A stretch of 64,000 nt of DNA, taken from contig JAQBYJ010000010.1 of assembly GCA_027622555.1 (NCBI GenBank), positions 19,249 to 83,248 on the forward strand, in the 5' to 3' direction. Under the pieces are notes generated by a model that was given only the letters and a program-made list of their open reading frames with translations, was not told the origin of the DNA and ran no database searches. The DNA comes from Verrucomicrobiota bacterium. GTDB lineage: Bacteria; Verrucomicrobiota; Verrucomicrobiia; Opitutales; UBA2995. Positions 19,197 through 28,576 of this stretch are shown here, in pieces; positions within the stretch are counted from its first letter, which is position 1, and each line of letters starts with the position of its first letter. The position numbers and the translations under genes are program-made.

Positions 19197-19892
19197 TTAG
19201 TCTTTCAGTGTTTTGGCATGCACCTGTGCGACCATTCCCATGTAATTATTCATAGAATAGTCGTTCGCGGCCAGAGCGATATGGCGCTGTGCCAGGTCTT
19301 TTTTTTCCAGTGCTTCGAAATACAAACCGAGATAGAGATGCGCGTAGCAAAGTTGTTGTCGCTTGTAGGGGGAGGGGCGGTTGGCAGCCTCCAACACAGC
19401 TTCGACGGTTCCTTTACCGGCGAACAGATCCCAAACTTTATCCATGGGGACACGGCTATCGTATTGGATGGGGATGAGTTGCTTTCTGGCAGTTTCGATT
19501 CCGTTGAGTCGAACGTTGCAAATGAAGTGCCAAACGGCGTTTTCCACATCCTGCGAATTGACGGTCTGGTGTAGCTCGAATTGATCGACGCCTTTCTGGT
19601 ATTCCTTGGCGTAATAGTAGGCGATACCGCGTTGCCAATGCCGTGGCTCAAGTCGTGGGTCTAACTCAATGGTTCTATCCCAGTCTGCAATCGCTTCTTT
19701 GAATTTCCCCAATTCAAAATACTGAGAGCCTCGTCTTTGATAAAAACCGACCGATTCTTCTTCGATTCGTTGTGCGAGGGAGAAACATGGAAGGAAGAAA
19801 ATTCCTGTGAATATTAAACAGCACAGCGAGGACCAGCTCATGCTAAAGCTTCGCCAGGCTCGGGTGGTTGGCCTACCAAAATAGTTTTTCAT
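19197..19892 (-). CDS. TPR-repeat exported protein coupled to sulfatase
   Basis: 231 residues. A hydrophobic stretch at about 22-40 ending in FSLAQ suggests a signal peptide. Residues ~48-115 form tetratricopeptide repeats (GFYQRRGSQYFELGKFKEAIADWDRTIELDP, then HWQRGIAYYYAKEYQKGVDQFE), and a last helical pair includes AHLYLGLYFEALEKKDLAQRHIALAAND. TPRs mediate protein contacts; no catalytic motif is seen. The start overlaps the stop of the upstream sulfatase gene by four bases (ATGA), so the two are translationally coupled and probably act together in the periplasm. The partner role is inference. Confidence 0.75.
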   Translation of the reverse strand: MKNYFGRPTTRAWRSFSMSWSSLCCLIFTGIFFLPCFSLAQRIEEESVGFYQRRGSQYFELGKFKEAIADWDRTIELDPRLEPRHWQRGIAYYYAKEYQKGVDQFELHQTVNSQDVENAVWHFICNVRLNGIETARKQLIPIQYDSRVPMDKVWDLFAGKGTVEAVLEAANRPSPYKRQQLCYAHLYLGLYFEALEKKDLAQRHIALAANDYSMNNYMGMVAQVHAKTLKD

Positions 19893-21469
19893 TTGCTCAC
19901 TGGCCTTTCATCTACACCCCCGGTCATTTTGCTGGCGTTAGCGCCTTGGGGAGCTTTAGGCCAGGGAGTTTCACCTTCGGCCCAGGACTGAGGTTGGGTT
20001 TCTCTTATCGCGTCTACATGATCTTTAAGCCACTGCGGAGGATTCAGGTTTTCTTCCTGCCCGTAAACATAAGGAAGAGGTGGATCCATCAATAAGGGTT
20101 TGTCTCCTAACGGAGGTCTTTCGTCACCCACTATTTTTAGTCGGTTTTTTAACTGCGTAACCAACTTCGGGTGCTGATCGGCGACGTCCGTAGTTTCGTA
20201 AGGATCTGTTACGATGTTGTATAAGGCATCGCCCATAAGCTTGTAGTCACCCTTTCGGATAGTTGGAAGTCGAACACTCCCTGAAACGTCATAAAATATT
20301 TCGTCCCTCGGACTGTCTGCTCCGTGAAACAACATTGGGCTCATATCCAAAGCGTCTACCTGGGTCTCCTGTTTATGGGACCCACCAGCCACGGAAATGA
20401 AGGTGCTGAACCAATCCGCGACAAACATCATTCCATTGGTTTTACTACCGCTGGTTGTATGGCCCGGCCAACGAACAATTGCTGGCGATCTAACTCCGCC
20501 TTCAAAAGTGGTGTTCTTCGTTCCCCGGTAAGGCTTACTCAGTTCTTCCATGACTGGTCCGTTGTCATTGGTAAATACAAGCAAGGTATTGTCACGCATT
20601 TGATGTAAATCCAACGCTTCGACAATTTGGCCAACTCCATCATCGAGAGCCTTCAGCATGGCATCGCGGGCATCCAGGTGTTTATAGCGGCCTGGAACGT
20701 TGAGTGGACCGTGAACTGCGTTATAGGCCACGTATAAAAAGAAGGGTTGTCCCATCTTTGAGCGGTCAGCCTGGTTGGCGATTAGTTTGACCGTTTCCTT
20801 CGTAAATAAATCGGTCGAATATCCAGATTCCTGAACTGGTTTCTGATTTCGATGCCAGTCGTAAACCGCAAAAGTAGCTGGCGCGTTGTGCTCAATGGTT
20901 TTCTGAAAATAATCAATTCCCCACGCGTAGTGACCGTATTGGTACATGAATCCCTGGCCCATGGGGAGGTGCTCAGGCAGCCATTCGCCTGCGTGCCATT
21001 TGCCGATGATTGCAGTAAAGTAACCAGCTTCCTTGAGTGCCTCGGCGATCGTTCGTTCATTGGTGTCTAAACCATGAATGCGTCGGGTTGGTTCTCCTCG
21101 GTCGTTGTAGGCCAGGGTAAGTCCCAGTTTAGCAAGGTAGCTCGCCTTTCCGAAATCTTCAGTCCGCCAGTCACTCCAGGTTCGGAAAGCGTATTTACCG
21201 GTCAAGAAGGCGGCTCTCGTTGGAGCGCATACTGAGTGCGTGTAATATTGGGTCAACTGCAACCCTTCCTCGGCCAGTTTGTCGATGTGAGGAGTTAGCT
21301 CCTTGTTGCCTCCATTGAAGCCCGATTGATTCCAACCCATATCGTCCGCCATGATGAAAATGATATTGGGACGGATGGGTGCTTGACCAAAGCTTTCACC
21401 ATGAAGAAGTAAAAGTATTGGAATTAACAAATAGATACTTCGAATAAAATGATCCCGGTAACGTTGCAT
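19889..21469 (-). CDS. Secreted sulfatase with CAPTR active-site motif
   Basis: 526-residue sulfatase with a hydrophobic signal segment (about 10-29). It has PNIIFIMADDMGWNQSGFNGG with the metal-binding DD near 42-43, the formylglycine site CAPTR with Cys81 (C-x-P-T-R rather than C-x-P-S-R), GKWHAGEW near 150, and FTNDNGP with metal ligands further on. Thr in the fourth position is seen in some sulfatases and should still be convertible, but this is from general knowledge. The C-terminal ~100 residues include a proline-rich tail (PQWLKDHVDAIRE to the end). It is coupled to a TPR gene downstream. The pair sits between the two RND operons. Confidence 0.92.
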   Translation of the reverse strand: MQRYRDHFIRSIYLLIPILLLLHGESFGQAPIRPNIIFIMADDMGWNQSGFNGGNKELTPHIDKLAEEGLQLTQYYTHSVCAPTRAAFLTGKYAFRTWSDWRTEDFGKASYLAKLGLTLAYNDRGEPTRRIHGLDTNERTIAEALKEAGYFTAIIGKWHAGEWLPEHLPMGQGFMYQYGHYAWGIDYFQKTIEHNAPATFAVYDWHRNQKPVQESGYSTDLFTKETVKLIANQADRSKMGQPFFLYVAYNAVHGPLNVPGRYKHLDARDAMLKALDDGVGQIVEALDLHQMRDNTLLVFTNDNGPVMEELSKPYRGTKNTTFEGGVRSPAIVRWPGHTTSGSKTNGMMFVADWFSTFISVAGGSHKQETQVDALDMSPMLFHGADSPRDEIFYDVSGSVRLPTIRKGDYKLMGDALYNIVTDPYETTDVADQHPKLVTQLKNRLKIVGDERPPLGDKPLLMDPPLPYVYGQEENLNPPQWLKDHVDAIRETQPQSWAEGETPWPKAPQGANASKMTGGVDERPVSK

Positions 21470-21595
21470 GGTAATTTTTTAAACCTTCTTCTCTTAGCTT
21501 TTCAATCACCATCAGCAATAACGACTTTGAAATCTGAATAGAAGCAGATTGCAAGGATGACCAGTGGACACTATTAATGTGGCATGAATTTCCGC

Positions 21596-24500
21596 CTACA
21601 GCTGGCCTGAGACAGGGGTGGCTTTAGTAAAAAGCCTGCTCGTAATTTTCAAGCAAAGTACGAGGAATGACGGAAGAAATACCAAAGTAACAAAGGTCGA
21701 AAATAGTAAGCCGAACAGCACAATTGCTCCAACCCCTCTATATAATTCGGTTCCAGCTCCGGGAAATATAACCAATGGCGCAATGCCAAATACTGTCGTT
21801 GTTGTGGACATCAGAATAGGTCGTATCCGAGAGAGAGTTGCATCCCTGACAGACATCGCCACCTGGCCGCCTGCTCTTAAGCGATCGATTGTGCCGCTGA
21901 CGATGAGTATCGGATTATTTACCACTGTGCCTAACAAAATAAGAAAACCCAGCATCGTTATCATGTCGAAAGGCTGTTGTATGGATTTCATTCCAAGTAG
22001 CCCCAGGAATGCACCTCCGTTATTCAATAACCAGAGTCCGCCAATACCTCCTGCTATTCCAATTGGTACCGTTGCCAGAATAATCCAGGGAAATCCCCAG
22101 TGCGAAAATACAGCACTCAAAAGGAGATAGGATAATATCACTGCAATCAGGAAATTTCCCAAAAGTGCTTCCCGAGTTTTAAGTAATTGGTCGCCAGCCC
22201 CAGTGACATCGACGGCTACTCCCTGAGGAACAAGATCCTGGTCTCGCATATACTTTACCAGGTCCTTTCGAACGACTTCGACCGCGTCTTCCAAGGCTAC
22301 CGATTTGGGAGGAATAATGTTCAATGTAACGGTTCGGTCACCATTGAGTCTTCGTATTGAATCGGTATCTACGGTCTCTACCAACTCAGCAAAAGAATCC
22401 ATGGAAACCACGCCTCCGGCCGGAGCATAAATGGGAAGATTTGCCAGTGCATCCAGGCTTTCAACTTCGCCTTTTCCACTGTAAAGAAACATGTCGACCC
22501 GACGTCCATCCAGGAGAAATTCATCCACATAGGCACCATCTGTAAGGGCCCGAATTGTGAATCCTAAAGAAGCGTTGGTAAATCCAAGCTCGGTGGCACG
22601 AGCCCAATCGGGTCGAATTTCAACCATTGGTTGTTGGAGACTGAGGGCGGAAGGTGTGGAATTGACCGAAGGCTCATCGAATACTTCAAAGGCCCGCCGA
22701 TAGGCCGCTTCTGCAACCTGATAAATTTCGCCCAAATCAGGTCCGCCAATATCGAGATTTACGCTTCGAGAGCCACCATCATTGCTGGAAATGATGGAAC
22801 CTTTGCTGATAAAACTGCGAATTCCGGGAAATTGTTTAAGGTAGTCTGAAAACACAACTCGAAGTTCATCGATTCGATTCGGATCCCAGGTTTCAGCCAC
22901 CACCAGGCTTCTATCGTTGCTGATGGTGACGCGTAGTCGAATAATTGGGGGGATCGATTTGTCCAGCGATTCATTTTCTAAAGAACCATTTTGTACCAAG
23001 AAGGGACTGAACTTTTCGTTTATCTCCTTTGCTATAGTCTCCAGTGTTTGAAGGTTGTAACCAGGCGGCGGTAATATCCGGCAGAATATTTTGGCTTCCT
23101 CTCCTTCCGGAAGATATTCAGCTGCAGGAGTCATAAAATAAATGATGGAGCTGCTTACACCAATGGTGGCCATAACACCGACTAGGGCTCCCTTGGAGGA
23201 AGTAACCAGTTTCTCGATGAGAGAATCAAAGAATTGAAATAGACGGGGACGTTGCGTACCTATTTTCGCGGTTTTCCCCAAAGTTTTAAACCGGATACTG
23301 GCGGTAGGAATGATGGCAATAGAAACCAGCATCGAAGCCAAAATAGCGCCGGATATCGCGATGGAAATATCGGAAAACAATTGCCCGGCTTCTTCTTTGA
23401 TGAGCCAGACGGGCGTAAACACGATGATGGTGGTCATGGTGGAAGCGAGAACGGAGGACCACACTTCTTTGACGCCAATCAAAGCAGCATCGATTCGACC
23501 GTGGCCTTCGCGTCGCTTCTTTTCGATGCTCTCCAGTACCACAATCGCATTGTCCACTGTCATTCCAATGGCGAAGGCCACACCAGCCAGAGAAATAACA
23601 TTGATGGTTCGGCCTGCCGCCTGGAGTCCGATAAAGGCGGCGATGGTGCATATCGGGATACCAGCCACGCAGAGTAGCGTTCCTGAAATGGATCTTAGAA
23701 ACAGCCACAAAACGATGCTTGCTGCGATGGCACCTAGAATGAGATTCCGCCAAACGTTTTGTATGGAAGCCTCCACGTAGCGCACATCGTCGCTGGTCTT
23801 AAACATTACAAGTTGTTCGGGACCCAACACGTCCTGATTGATTTCCTCCACTACCTCCATCATGGCGTCGCGGATATCGATCACATTGGAACCAATTTCC
23901 CGTGACACCGAGGCAAGAATACTTGGAAAGGTATTGAGATAGGCCAGGGACCTTTGCTCGTATAATCCAAGTTCTACTTCAGCAACATCACCCAAGGTCG
24001 TTACTGAATCTCCGGTCCGACGCAAAATGATGGATGACAATTCCTCCGGTGATTCGAAGCGACCAACTGTCCGGACGAGGTAACGACGTTTTCCACTACT
24101 TATATCTCCTGCGGAAATATCCCGGTTGCGGTCACGAATCGAATCTCTTACCTCCTGCATCGTTATGCCCACCGCGGCAAGGCGAGCCAGATCCACGTTG
24201 ATACGGATCTGTTGTTCCGGAGCGCCCTGTATGCGAACGTCCGATACTCCCGGAACGCGCCCCATACGCGGCTTTACTCTTTGAACAATGAAGTCGAACA
24301 TACGTAGCACATCTTCCGGTGTTCTTTTCCCTGAAGTATCCTGAATCGCAAAGAACATGAAGTTGTTGGACGAAAACGATGTAGCTATCACGAGGGGTTC
24401 ATCCACGTTTTCCGGATAGCTGGGCACTTGGCTTAGGGCGTTTAAGACACGGATGAGCGCGTCGTTCACGTCGATTGTTGAAGGAAATTCGAGTTCAATG

Positions 24501-24763
24501 CTGGCGGAGCCCATGGAGGCAGATGAGATCATGCGCTGAAGACCCTGGACATTTTGCAGGTAATCTTCCTGCTCAATCAGGATTTCTTTTTCCACGTCCT
24601 GCGGAGTGGCGCCGGGCCAACCTGTAACAACGGATATGGTGCGTATATCAAGATCTGGAATCATCTGAACCGGTATCCTGACGGCAGCCACTACTCCCAA
24701 AACGCAAATGAGCAACGCGATAACTGCTACCTGGGTGGGATGTTTTATGCACCAATCAAACAT
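21596..24763 (-). CDS. RND efflux inner-membrane pump, system 2
   Basis: 1055 residues. It starts FDWCIKHPTQVAVIALLICVLGVVAA and has the pore and porter domains of the AcrB/Acr fold. The proton-relay helix reads AIGMTVDNAIVVLESIEKKR: one aspartate followed by asparagine, where system 1 has two aspartates. The second half contains LLLSAVFSHWGFPWIILATVPIGIAGGIGG and TVVNNPILIVSGTIDRLR. This VDN-type helix is common in a broad RND branch distinct from the AcrB/MexF branch, so the substrates may differ from system 1. It is the last gene of OMF-adaptor-pump and abuts the adaptor gene with no gap. Confidence 0.94.
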   Translation of the reverse strand: MFDWCIKHPTQVAVIALLICVLGVVAAVRIPVQMIPDLDIRTISVVTGWPGATPQDVEKEILIEQEDYLQNVQGLQRMISSASMGSASIELEFPSTIDVNDALIRVLNALSQVPSYPENVDEPLVIATSFSSNNFMFFAIQDTSGKRTPEDVLRMFDFIVQRVKPRMGRVPGVSDVRIQGAPEQQIRINVDLARLAAVGITMQEVRDSIRDRNRDISAGDISSGKRRYLVRTVGRFESPEELSSIILRRTGDSVTTLGDVAEVELGLYEQRSLAYLNTFPSILASVSREIGSNVIDIRDAMMEVVEEINQDVLGPEQLVMFKTSDDVRYVEASIQNVWRNLILGAIAASIVLWLFLRSISGTLLCVAGIPICTIAAFIGLQAAGRTINVISLAGVAFAIGMTVDNAIVVLESIEKKRREGHGRIDAALIGVKEVWSSVLASTMTTIIVFTPVWLIKEEAGQLFSDISIAISGAILASMLVSIAIIPTASIRFKTLGKTAKIGTQRPRLFQFFDSLIEKLVTSSKGALVGVMATIGVSSSIIYFMTPAAEYLPEGEEAKIFCRILPPPGYNLQTLETIAKEINEKFSPFLVQNGSLENESLDKSIPPIIRLRVTISNDRSLVVAETWDPNRIDELRVVFSDYLKQFPGIRSFISKGSIISSNDGGSRSVNLDIGGPDLGEIYQVAEAAYRRAFEVFDEPSVNSTPSALSLQQPMVEIRPDWARATELGFTNASLGFTIRALTDGAYVDEFLLDGRRVDMFLYSGKGEVESLDALANLPIYAPAGGVVSMDSFAELVETVDTDSIRRLNGDRTVTLNIIPPKSVALEDAVEVVRKDLVKYMRDQDLVPQGVAVDVTGAGDQLLKTREALLGNFLIAVILSYLLLSAVFSHWGFPWIILATVPIGIAGGIGGLWLLNNGGAFLGLLGMKSIQQPFDMITMLGFLILLGTVVNNPILIVSGTIDRLRAGGQVAMSVRDATLSRIRPILMSTTTTVFGIAPLVIFPGAGTELYRGVGAIVLFGLLFSTFVTLVFLPSFLVLCLKITSRLFTKATPVSGQL

Positions 24764-25861
24764 CTAACGACTAAACGTGGGGATTATGGAATCTACGATA
24801 TGGATTTCCTGACCTTCTTGAAGCGATTCATTACCTTGGTATATCACTTCATCCGAAGCCTCGAGACCTGTTATTACTGCTATGATGTCACCACTTGATG
24901 CACCAAGTTGAACGCTTCGTTTGGATGCCAGAGTTTTGGGACCACTTGTTTTTGCCACCCAAACGATTACTTTGGAGTCGGATGTTCTTAAGATCGCGTC
25001 TCGTGGTATAAACAAGTTTGCCGAATCCGAAACAGGTTTGAATACAGCCTCCGCTGACATGCCGGGTTTTACAAAAGCAGGTGGATTATCTAGACCGATG
25101 CGAACCTGAAAAGTCCGTGTCTTAACGTCCACTGTAGGTGATCGTGCTTCGATATGTGCATCGAAAGGATCTCCAACGGCTCCAGCGATGTGTACGGTCA
25201 CAGCGCTCGATTTTAGAATGAGACTCATTTGTTCCTGAGGCACTTGTATATCGAAGCGAAGGTTTTCGGTGTCGACAAAACGCAATACTGGATTGCCCGT
25301 TTGCACCCATTCTCCTACCTCAGCATTTTTTTCGATAACGGTACCCGTGTATGGTGCAATGATACGGTGCCGCTCAACAATTTCTCTTTGAGTTTCGACC
25401 ATGGTTTTCATTCGACTGACCGCAATTTCTGCCATGCGATAAGTGGTCTCCCGGTTTTCTCGTTCGGATCGGGGAAAATTGGAATCGCCTAATTCCACAG
25501 CTTCATCAAAGCGGCGCTTTGAATTGGCCAGCTCGGCCAGAGCCGCTTCCAGATTCAGCTCCTTTTCCTTCAGCTCCATACGTGCCAAGGTGTCATCGAG
25601 GCTCACCAACAGGTCTCCTTTTTTTGCAAGGAAACCCATTTCTGCGTCTGCTTTGGAAACCAATCCGGCTACTCGAGGAGAAATGGCCGCTTCGCGTTCG
25701 GAGGTGATGGTTCCGGTAAATTGAAAGCGAGATTGAGATGTTTCTACCAGAGGTTTAGCTACCGAGACCGGCGTTTGACCAAATGAATGAAACAAAGGCA
25801 GAAAGATCAGTAGGATCTCGGGAAGTCTGCGGGTTCGTAAAAGTATATTTCTAAGGGTCAT
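24764..25861 (-). CDS. RND efflux periplasmic adaptor, system 2
   Basis: 365 residues. A signal peptide ends near FGQTP (about residue 30). Lipoyl, hairpin and barrel segments follow: EREAAISPRVAGLVSKADAEMG, KKGDLLVSLDDTLARMELKEKELNLEAALAEL, IAPYTGTVIEKNAEVGEWV, PAFVKPGMSAEAVFKP and GLEASDEVIYQGNESLQEGQEI. It links the pump to the NodT-type channel encoded 19 bases upstream. The protein is more divergent than the system 1 adaptor but keeps all expected domains. Confidence 0.92.
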   Translation of the reverse strand: MTLRNILLRTRRLPEILLIFLPLFHSFGQTPVSVAKPLVETSQSRFQFTGTITSEREAAISPRVAGLVSKADAEMGFLAKKGDLLVSLDDTLARMELKEKELNLEAALAELANSKRRFDEAVELGDSNFPRSERENRETTYRMAEIAVSRMKTMVETQREIVERHRIIAPYTGTVIEKNAEVGEWVQTGNPVLRFVDTENLRFDIQVPQEQMSLILKSSAVTVHIAGAVGDPFDAHIEARSPTVDVKTRTFQVRIGLDNPPAFVKPGMSAEAVFKPVSDSANLFIPRDAILRTSDSKVIVWVAKTSGPKTLASKRSVQLGASSGDIIAVITGLEASDEVIYQGNESLQEGQEIHIVDSIIPTFSR

Positions 25862-25880
25862 AGTTATTTAGAAAAGGACT

Positions 25881-27281
25881 TTACCACGCGCCTCCCAAAG
25901 CACGCACAAGATTGATAGCCGCTAAATATTGAGCGCGCTTCACTTGGACAAATTGCTGCTCGGCATCGAGTGCAGTTCGTTCGGCATCCAGAGCAGTTAT
26001 AAAATCAGACAGTCCACGTTGGTACTGTAGTAATGAAATCCGTCGGGCCTGTTGAGAAGCTTCTACGGCTTTACCGATTGCTATTCGTTGTTGGTCGAGC
26101 AAGCGAATGGACTGCAGCATGTCTTCCGTCTCCGTCACGGCGGAAATCACAGTCTGCATATAGAGTTCAAGATCCTTTTTATAGAGTGCAAGTGCTTGTT
26201 GCTCGTTCGCTCTTAATCGTCCGCCTTCGAATAGGGGGACCGTAACACCAGGCCTTAAGCTATCAAAGGAAGATCCAGAATTGAAAAGATTATTCCAATC
26301 ACGAGATGCGTATCCCAGGGTTCCACTTAGAGTGATGCTTGGAAAAAAGGAGGCTTTGGCGACTCCGACAAACTCGTTTGAGGCAGCGAGTGATCGTTCC
26401 GCTGCTCGAATGTCTGGACGACGTGAAAGCAGATCTCCGGGAATACCAGCTGGAACTTTCGGTGGATCGTCGTCCAAAGGAGAAGGGATAAATCGGAAGG
26501 TCCCTGGAGTTTCTCCCAGCAAGGCTGCCAATGCATATTTGAGACTGTTTTGAGTTCGCATTGCACTGTAGAGCCGTGATTCTGCGTTCGCGAGGAGTGA
26601 GGTTGTTTGAGCAACTGCCAGTTCACTTACCGTTCCTGCTTGAAATCGCTGTTTGATGAGGTCGAGCGATTCTTGTCTGGTTTCCTGGCTTCTTTGCAAC
26701 AACTCGATTTCAGACTGAAATGATTGAATTTGAAAATAGAGCGATGCCACATCCGCCTGCAGAGTAAACAAGAAATCTTGGTAAAGCGCTTCCTGAGCAT
26801 CTGCATTCGCTTCTGCCGCTTGCACGCTTCGCCGTATTTTTCCGAATAAATCCAACTCCCATCTGGCTAGCACATCGGCGTCATATCTTTCACCAGAGTC
26901 CCCCGATCCGTCCTGTGCAACGGCGTCCGAATTGTTAAAATAATTTACGCTTAGACCGGTGTCTACTTGAGGTAGGCCTTCGGCCTTGAACCTGCGGGTA
27001 ATGGCGCGCGAGGCAACCACAGACTGCCAGGCTGCTATCAGAGTGTGATTATTTCTCTCCGCTTTTTCGATGAGAGCTATCAGTTCGGGAGATTGAAATA
27101 GTTGCCTCCAACCGCCCATTAGGCTGGAAGCCTGATTGGAAGCTGCGTTGTGGTATGCCGAAGGAGTATTCAGTTCGGGTGCTTCATAATCAGGGCCAAT
27201 CATACACCCGGAAATGAACAGAGTGATGGAACTGAATACCAGTAAAAGAGATTTGCAGGGAACGTTAATGAAAACTTTCAA
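25881..27281 (-). CDS. NodT-type outer-membrane efflux lipoprotein, system 2
   Basis: 466 residues. The signal ends in a lipobox, FISGC, with Cys26, so this channel is lipid-anchored. The MIGPDYEAPELNTPSAY start is the hallmark of the NodT/OprM subfamily. Later come the two OEP repeats, DIRAAERSLAASNEFVGVAKASFFPSITLSG and SLLQYQRGLSDFITALDAERTALDAEQQFVQVKRAQYLAAINLVRALGGAW, the typical OprM-like C-terminus. It is the first gene of RND operon 2, the opposite order to operon 1. Confidence 0.94.
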   Translation of the reverse strand: MKVFINVPCKSLLLVFSSITLFISGCMIGPDYEAPELNTPSAYHNAASNQASSLMGGWRQLFQSPELIALIEKAERNNHTLIAAWQSVVASRAITRRFKAEGLPQVDTGLSVNYFNNSDAVAQDGSGDSGERYDADVLARWELDLFGKIRRSVQAAEANADAQEALYQDFLFTLQADVASLYFQIQSFQSEIELLQRSQETRQESLDLIKQRFQAGTVSELAVAQTTSLLANAESRLYSAMRTQNSLKYALAALLGETPGTFRFIPSPLDDDPPKVPAGIPGDLLSRRPDIRAAERSLAASNEFVGVAKASFFPSITLSGTLGYASRDWNNLFNSGSSFDSLRPGVTVPLFEGGRLRANEQQALALYKKDLELYMQTVISAVTETEDMLQSIRLLDQQRIAIGKAVEASQQARRISLLQYQRGLSDFITALDAERTALDAEQQFVQVKRAQYLAAINLVRALGGAW

Positions 27282-27488
27282 CTTAGGGTTAGTTAGAAAA
27301 TACAGTCACCAATAGATAGGATAGAGTAGTTAGGTTTAGGGGCATTCCTCCTGGGTTAAAGCACTAAAATTCCAAACTGTAAAATCTCCTTAACTCAGAT
27401 CACGTTTTGGAGTCGTTTAGTGTTTCCTTTCTAAAGAAAATTGGGATGAAGTGTGGACAGCTGTTTAGCTCCTCCACATGTAAGAGTT

Positions 27489-28037
27489 ATGAGCTTTTTC
27501 AAAAATCATGGGCCATTGGTTGGAGTGAAGGATATTCTCCAGTTAAATTCAATAGCAGGACGGGCGTTGATTCATTACCATACAGCAGTGATGCGGCAGG
27601 AATCGGAAATTTCACAGAAGGAACGTGAGCTGATAGCAGCATACGTTTCGGGACTCAACGCCTGTGAATATTGTCACGGCATCCACTCAGTAACGGCTGA
27701 GTCCTTTGGATTGGAAGCAGGGTTGATAGTCAAGCTACTGGAGGACCTTGATTCGGCTCCGATTGATGAGCGTATGAAGCCGGTTCTTGTTTATGTAAAG
27801 CAACTAACATTACAGCCATCGAGATTGACCCAGGAGTTAGTCGATTCCGTGTTGGCGGCTGGTTGGTCGGAACAAGCCTTGCACGATGCAATTAATGTGG
27901 GAGCTTTGTTTAACTTTATGAATCGATTGGTCGAAGGACATGGAGTCGCCGGAACGCAAACTCTATTTGAGGACCGAGGTAGAGCGCTGCATGAAAATGG
28001 TTACAACGGTTTACTTTCATTTTTGAAGGAGGATTAA
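27489..28037 (+). CDS. AhpD-like alkylhydroperoxidase / carboxymuconolactone decarboxylase family
   Basis: 182 residues from the ATG at 27489; an in-frame GTG at 27453 would add 12 poorly conserved-looking residues. The active motif is ERELIAAYVSGLNACEYCHGIHS, giving E-x(14)-C-x-x-C-x-x-x-H, the AhpD-type redox centre with a resolving histidine. Such proteins reduce peroxides with thiol donors, while related members only share the fold. No reductase neighbour lies next to it. It is transcribed divergently from RND operon 2 with ~200 bases between, and a shared stress response is possible but not shown. Confidence 0.85.
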   Translation: MSFFKNHGPLVGVKDILQLNSIAGRALIHYHTAVMRQESEISQKERELIAAYVSGLNACEYCHGIHSVTAESFGLEAGLIVKLLEDLDSAPIDERMKPVLVYVKQLTLQPSRLTQELVDSVLAAGWSEQALHDAINVGALFNFMNRLVEGHGVAGTQTLFEDRGRALHENGYNGLLSFLKED

Positions 28038-28082
28038 ATCCTTCGAAAGCAGGTTTTTGAGCCAGGCAATCTGTTCAGTTTT

Positions 28083-28556
28083 TTAGATGATCTGAACGAT
28101 AATTCCTTCACCATCTGGAAGTGTCACTGAATCGCCAACTTGCTTGTTCACTACTTTCTGTCCAAGCGGTGAATGAAGCGTTAGAACCAGAATTGGCAAA
28201 TTCTCAACTATCACTTCCATGCCACCACCTCCGGATCCCAATAAATACCAAGCTGAAGTATTGTCGGACTTTATTTCAAGCAATGAACCTAAATTCGCTC
28301 GTTGGGTGGGAGGTTGAATGAATTGTTGTGTCCTCAATAATTTGAAAGCCTGCAATGCATCTCCCAATTCTTTGATGATTTGAGCTTGGCCGCTCGCAAG
28401 GTAACTCGCCTCGAGACTCCGCGTATCGTATTTGCCATCAGAATAGGCATCTTCATCCGTGGCGGCTTCGAACGTTTCGTGCTGTGCCTTCATTGCCAAC
28501 GCTATTTCTTCCTTCAGCTCAGTTATAACTTTATCGATGACATTGATTTTATTCAT
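28083..28556 (-). CDS. GreA/GreB-family transcription elongation factor-like protein
   Basis: 157 residues from the ATG at 28556; an earlier in-frame start at 28598 would overlap the upstream gene by 22 bases. The N-terminal part is helical with an acidic turn (EAATDEDAYSDGKYDTRSLEASYLASGQ). The C-terminal half is the GreA/B FKBP-like domain (ILVLTLHSPLGQKVVNKQVGDSVTLPDGEGIIVQII), where SPLG and the closing strands are diagnostic. It is shorter than E. coli GreA (158 is near, but the coiled coil differs) and belongs to the GreAB-like group seen with other factors. Gre factors bind the RNA polymerase secondary channel and rescue stalled transcripts. Downstream of the beta-CASP nuclease gene, same strand. 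Confidence 0.75.
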   Translation of the reverse strand: MNKINVIDKVITELKEEIALAMKAQHETFEAATDEDAYSDGKYDTRSLEASYLASGQAQIIKELGDALQAFKLLRTQQFIQPPTQRANLGSLLEIKSDNTSAWYLLGSGGGGMEVIVENLPILVLTLHSPLGQKVVNKQVGDSVTLPDGEGIIVQII

Positions 28557-28576
28557 GCGGGAAAAGGTGTGAACCG

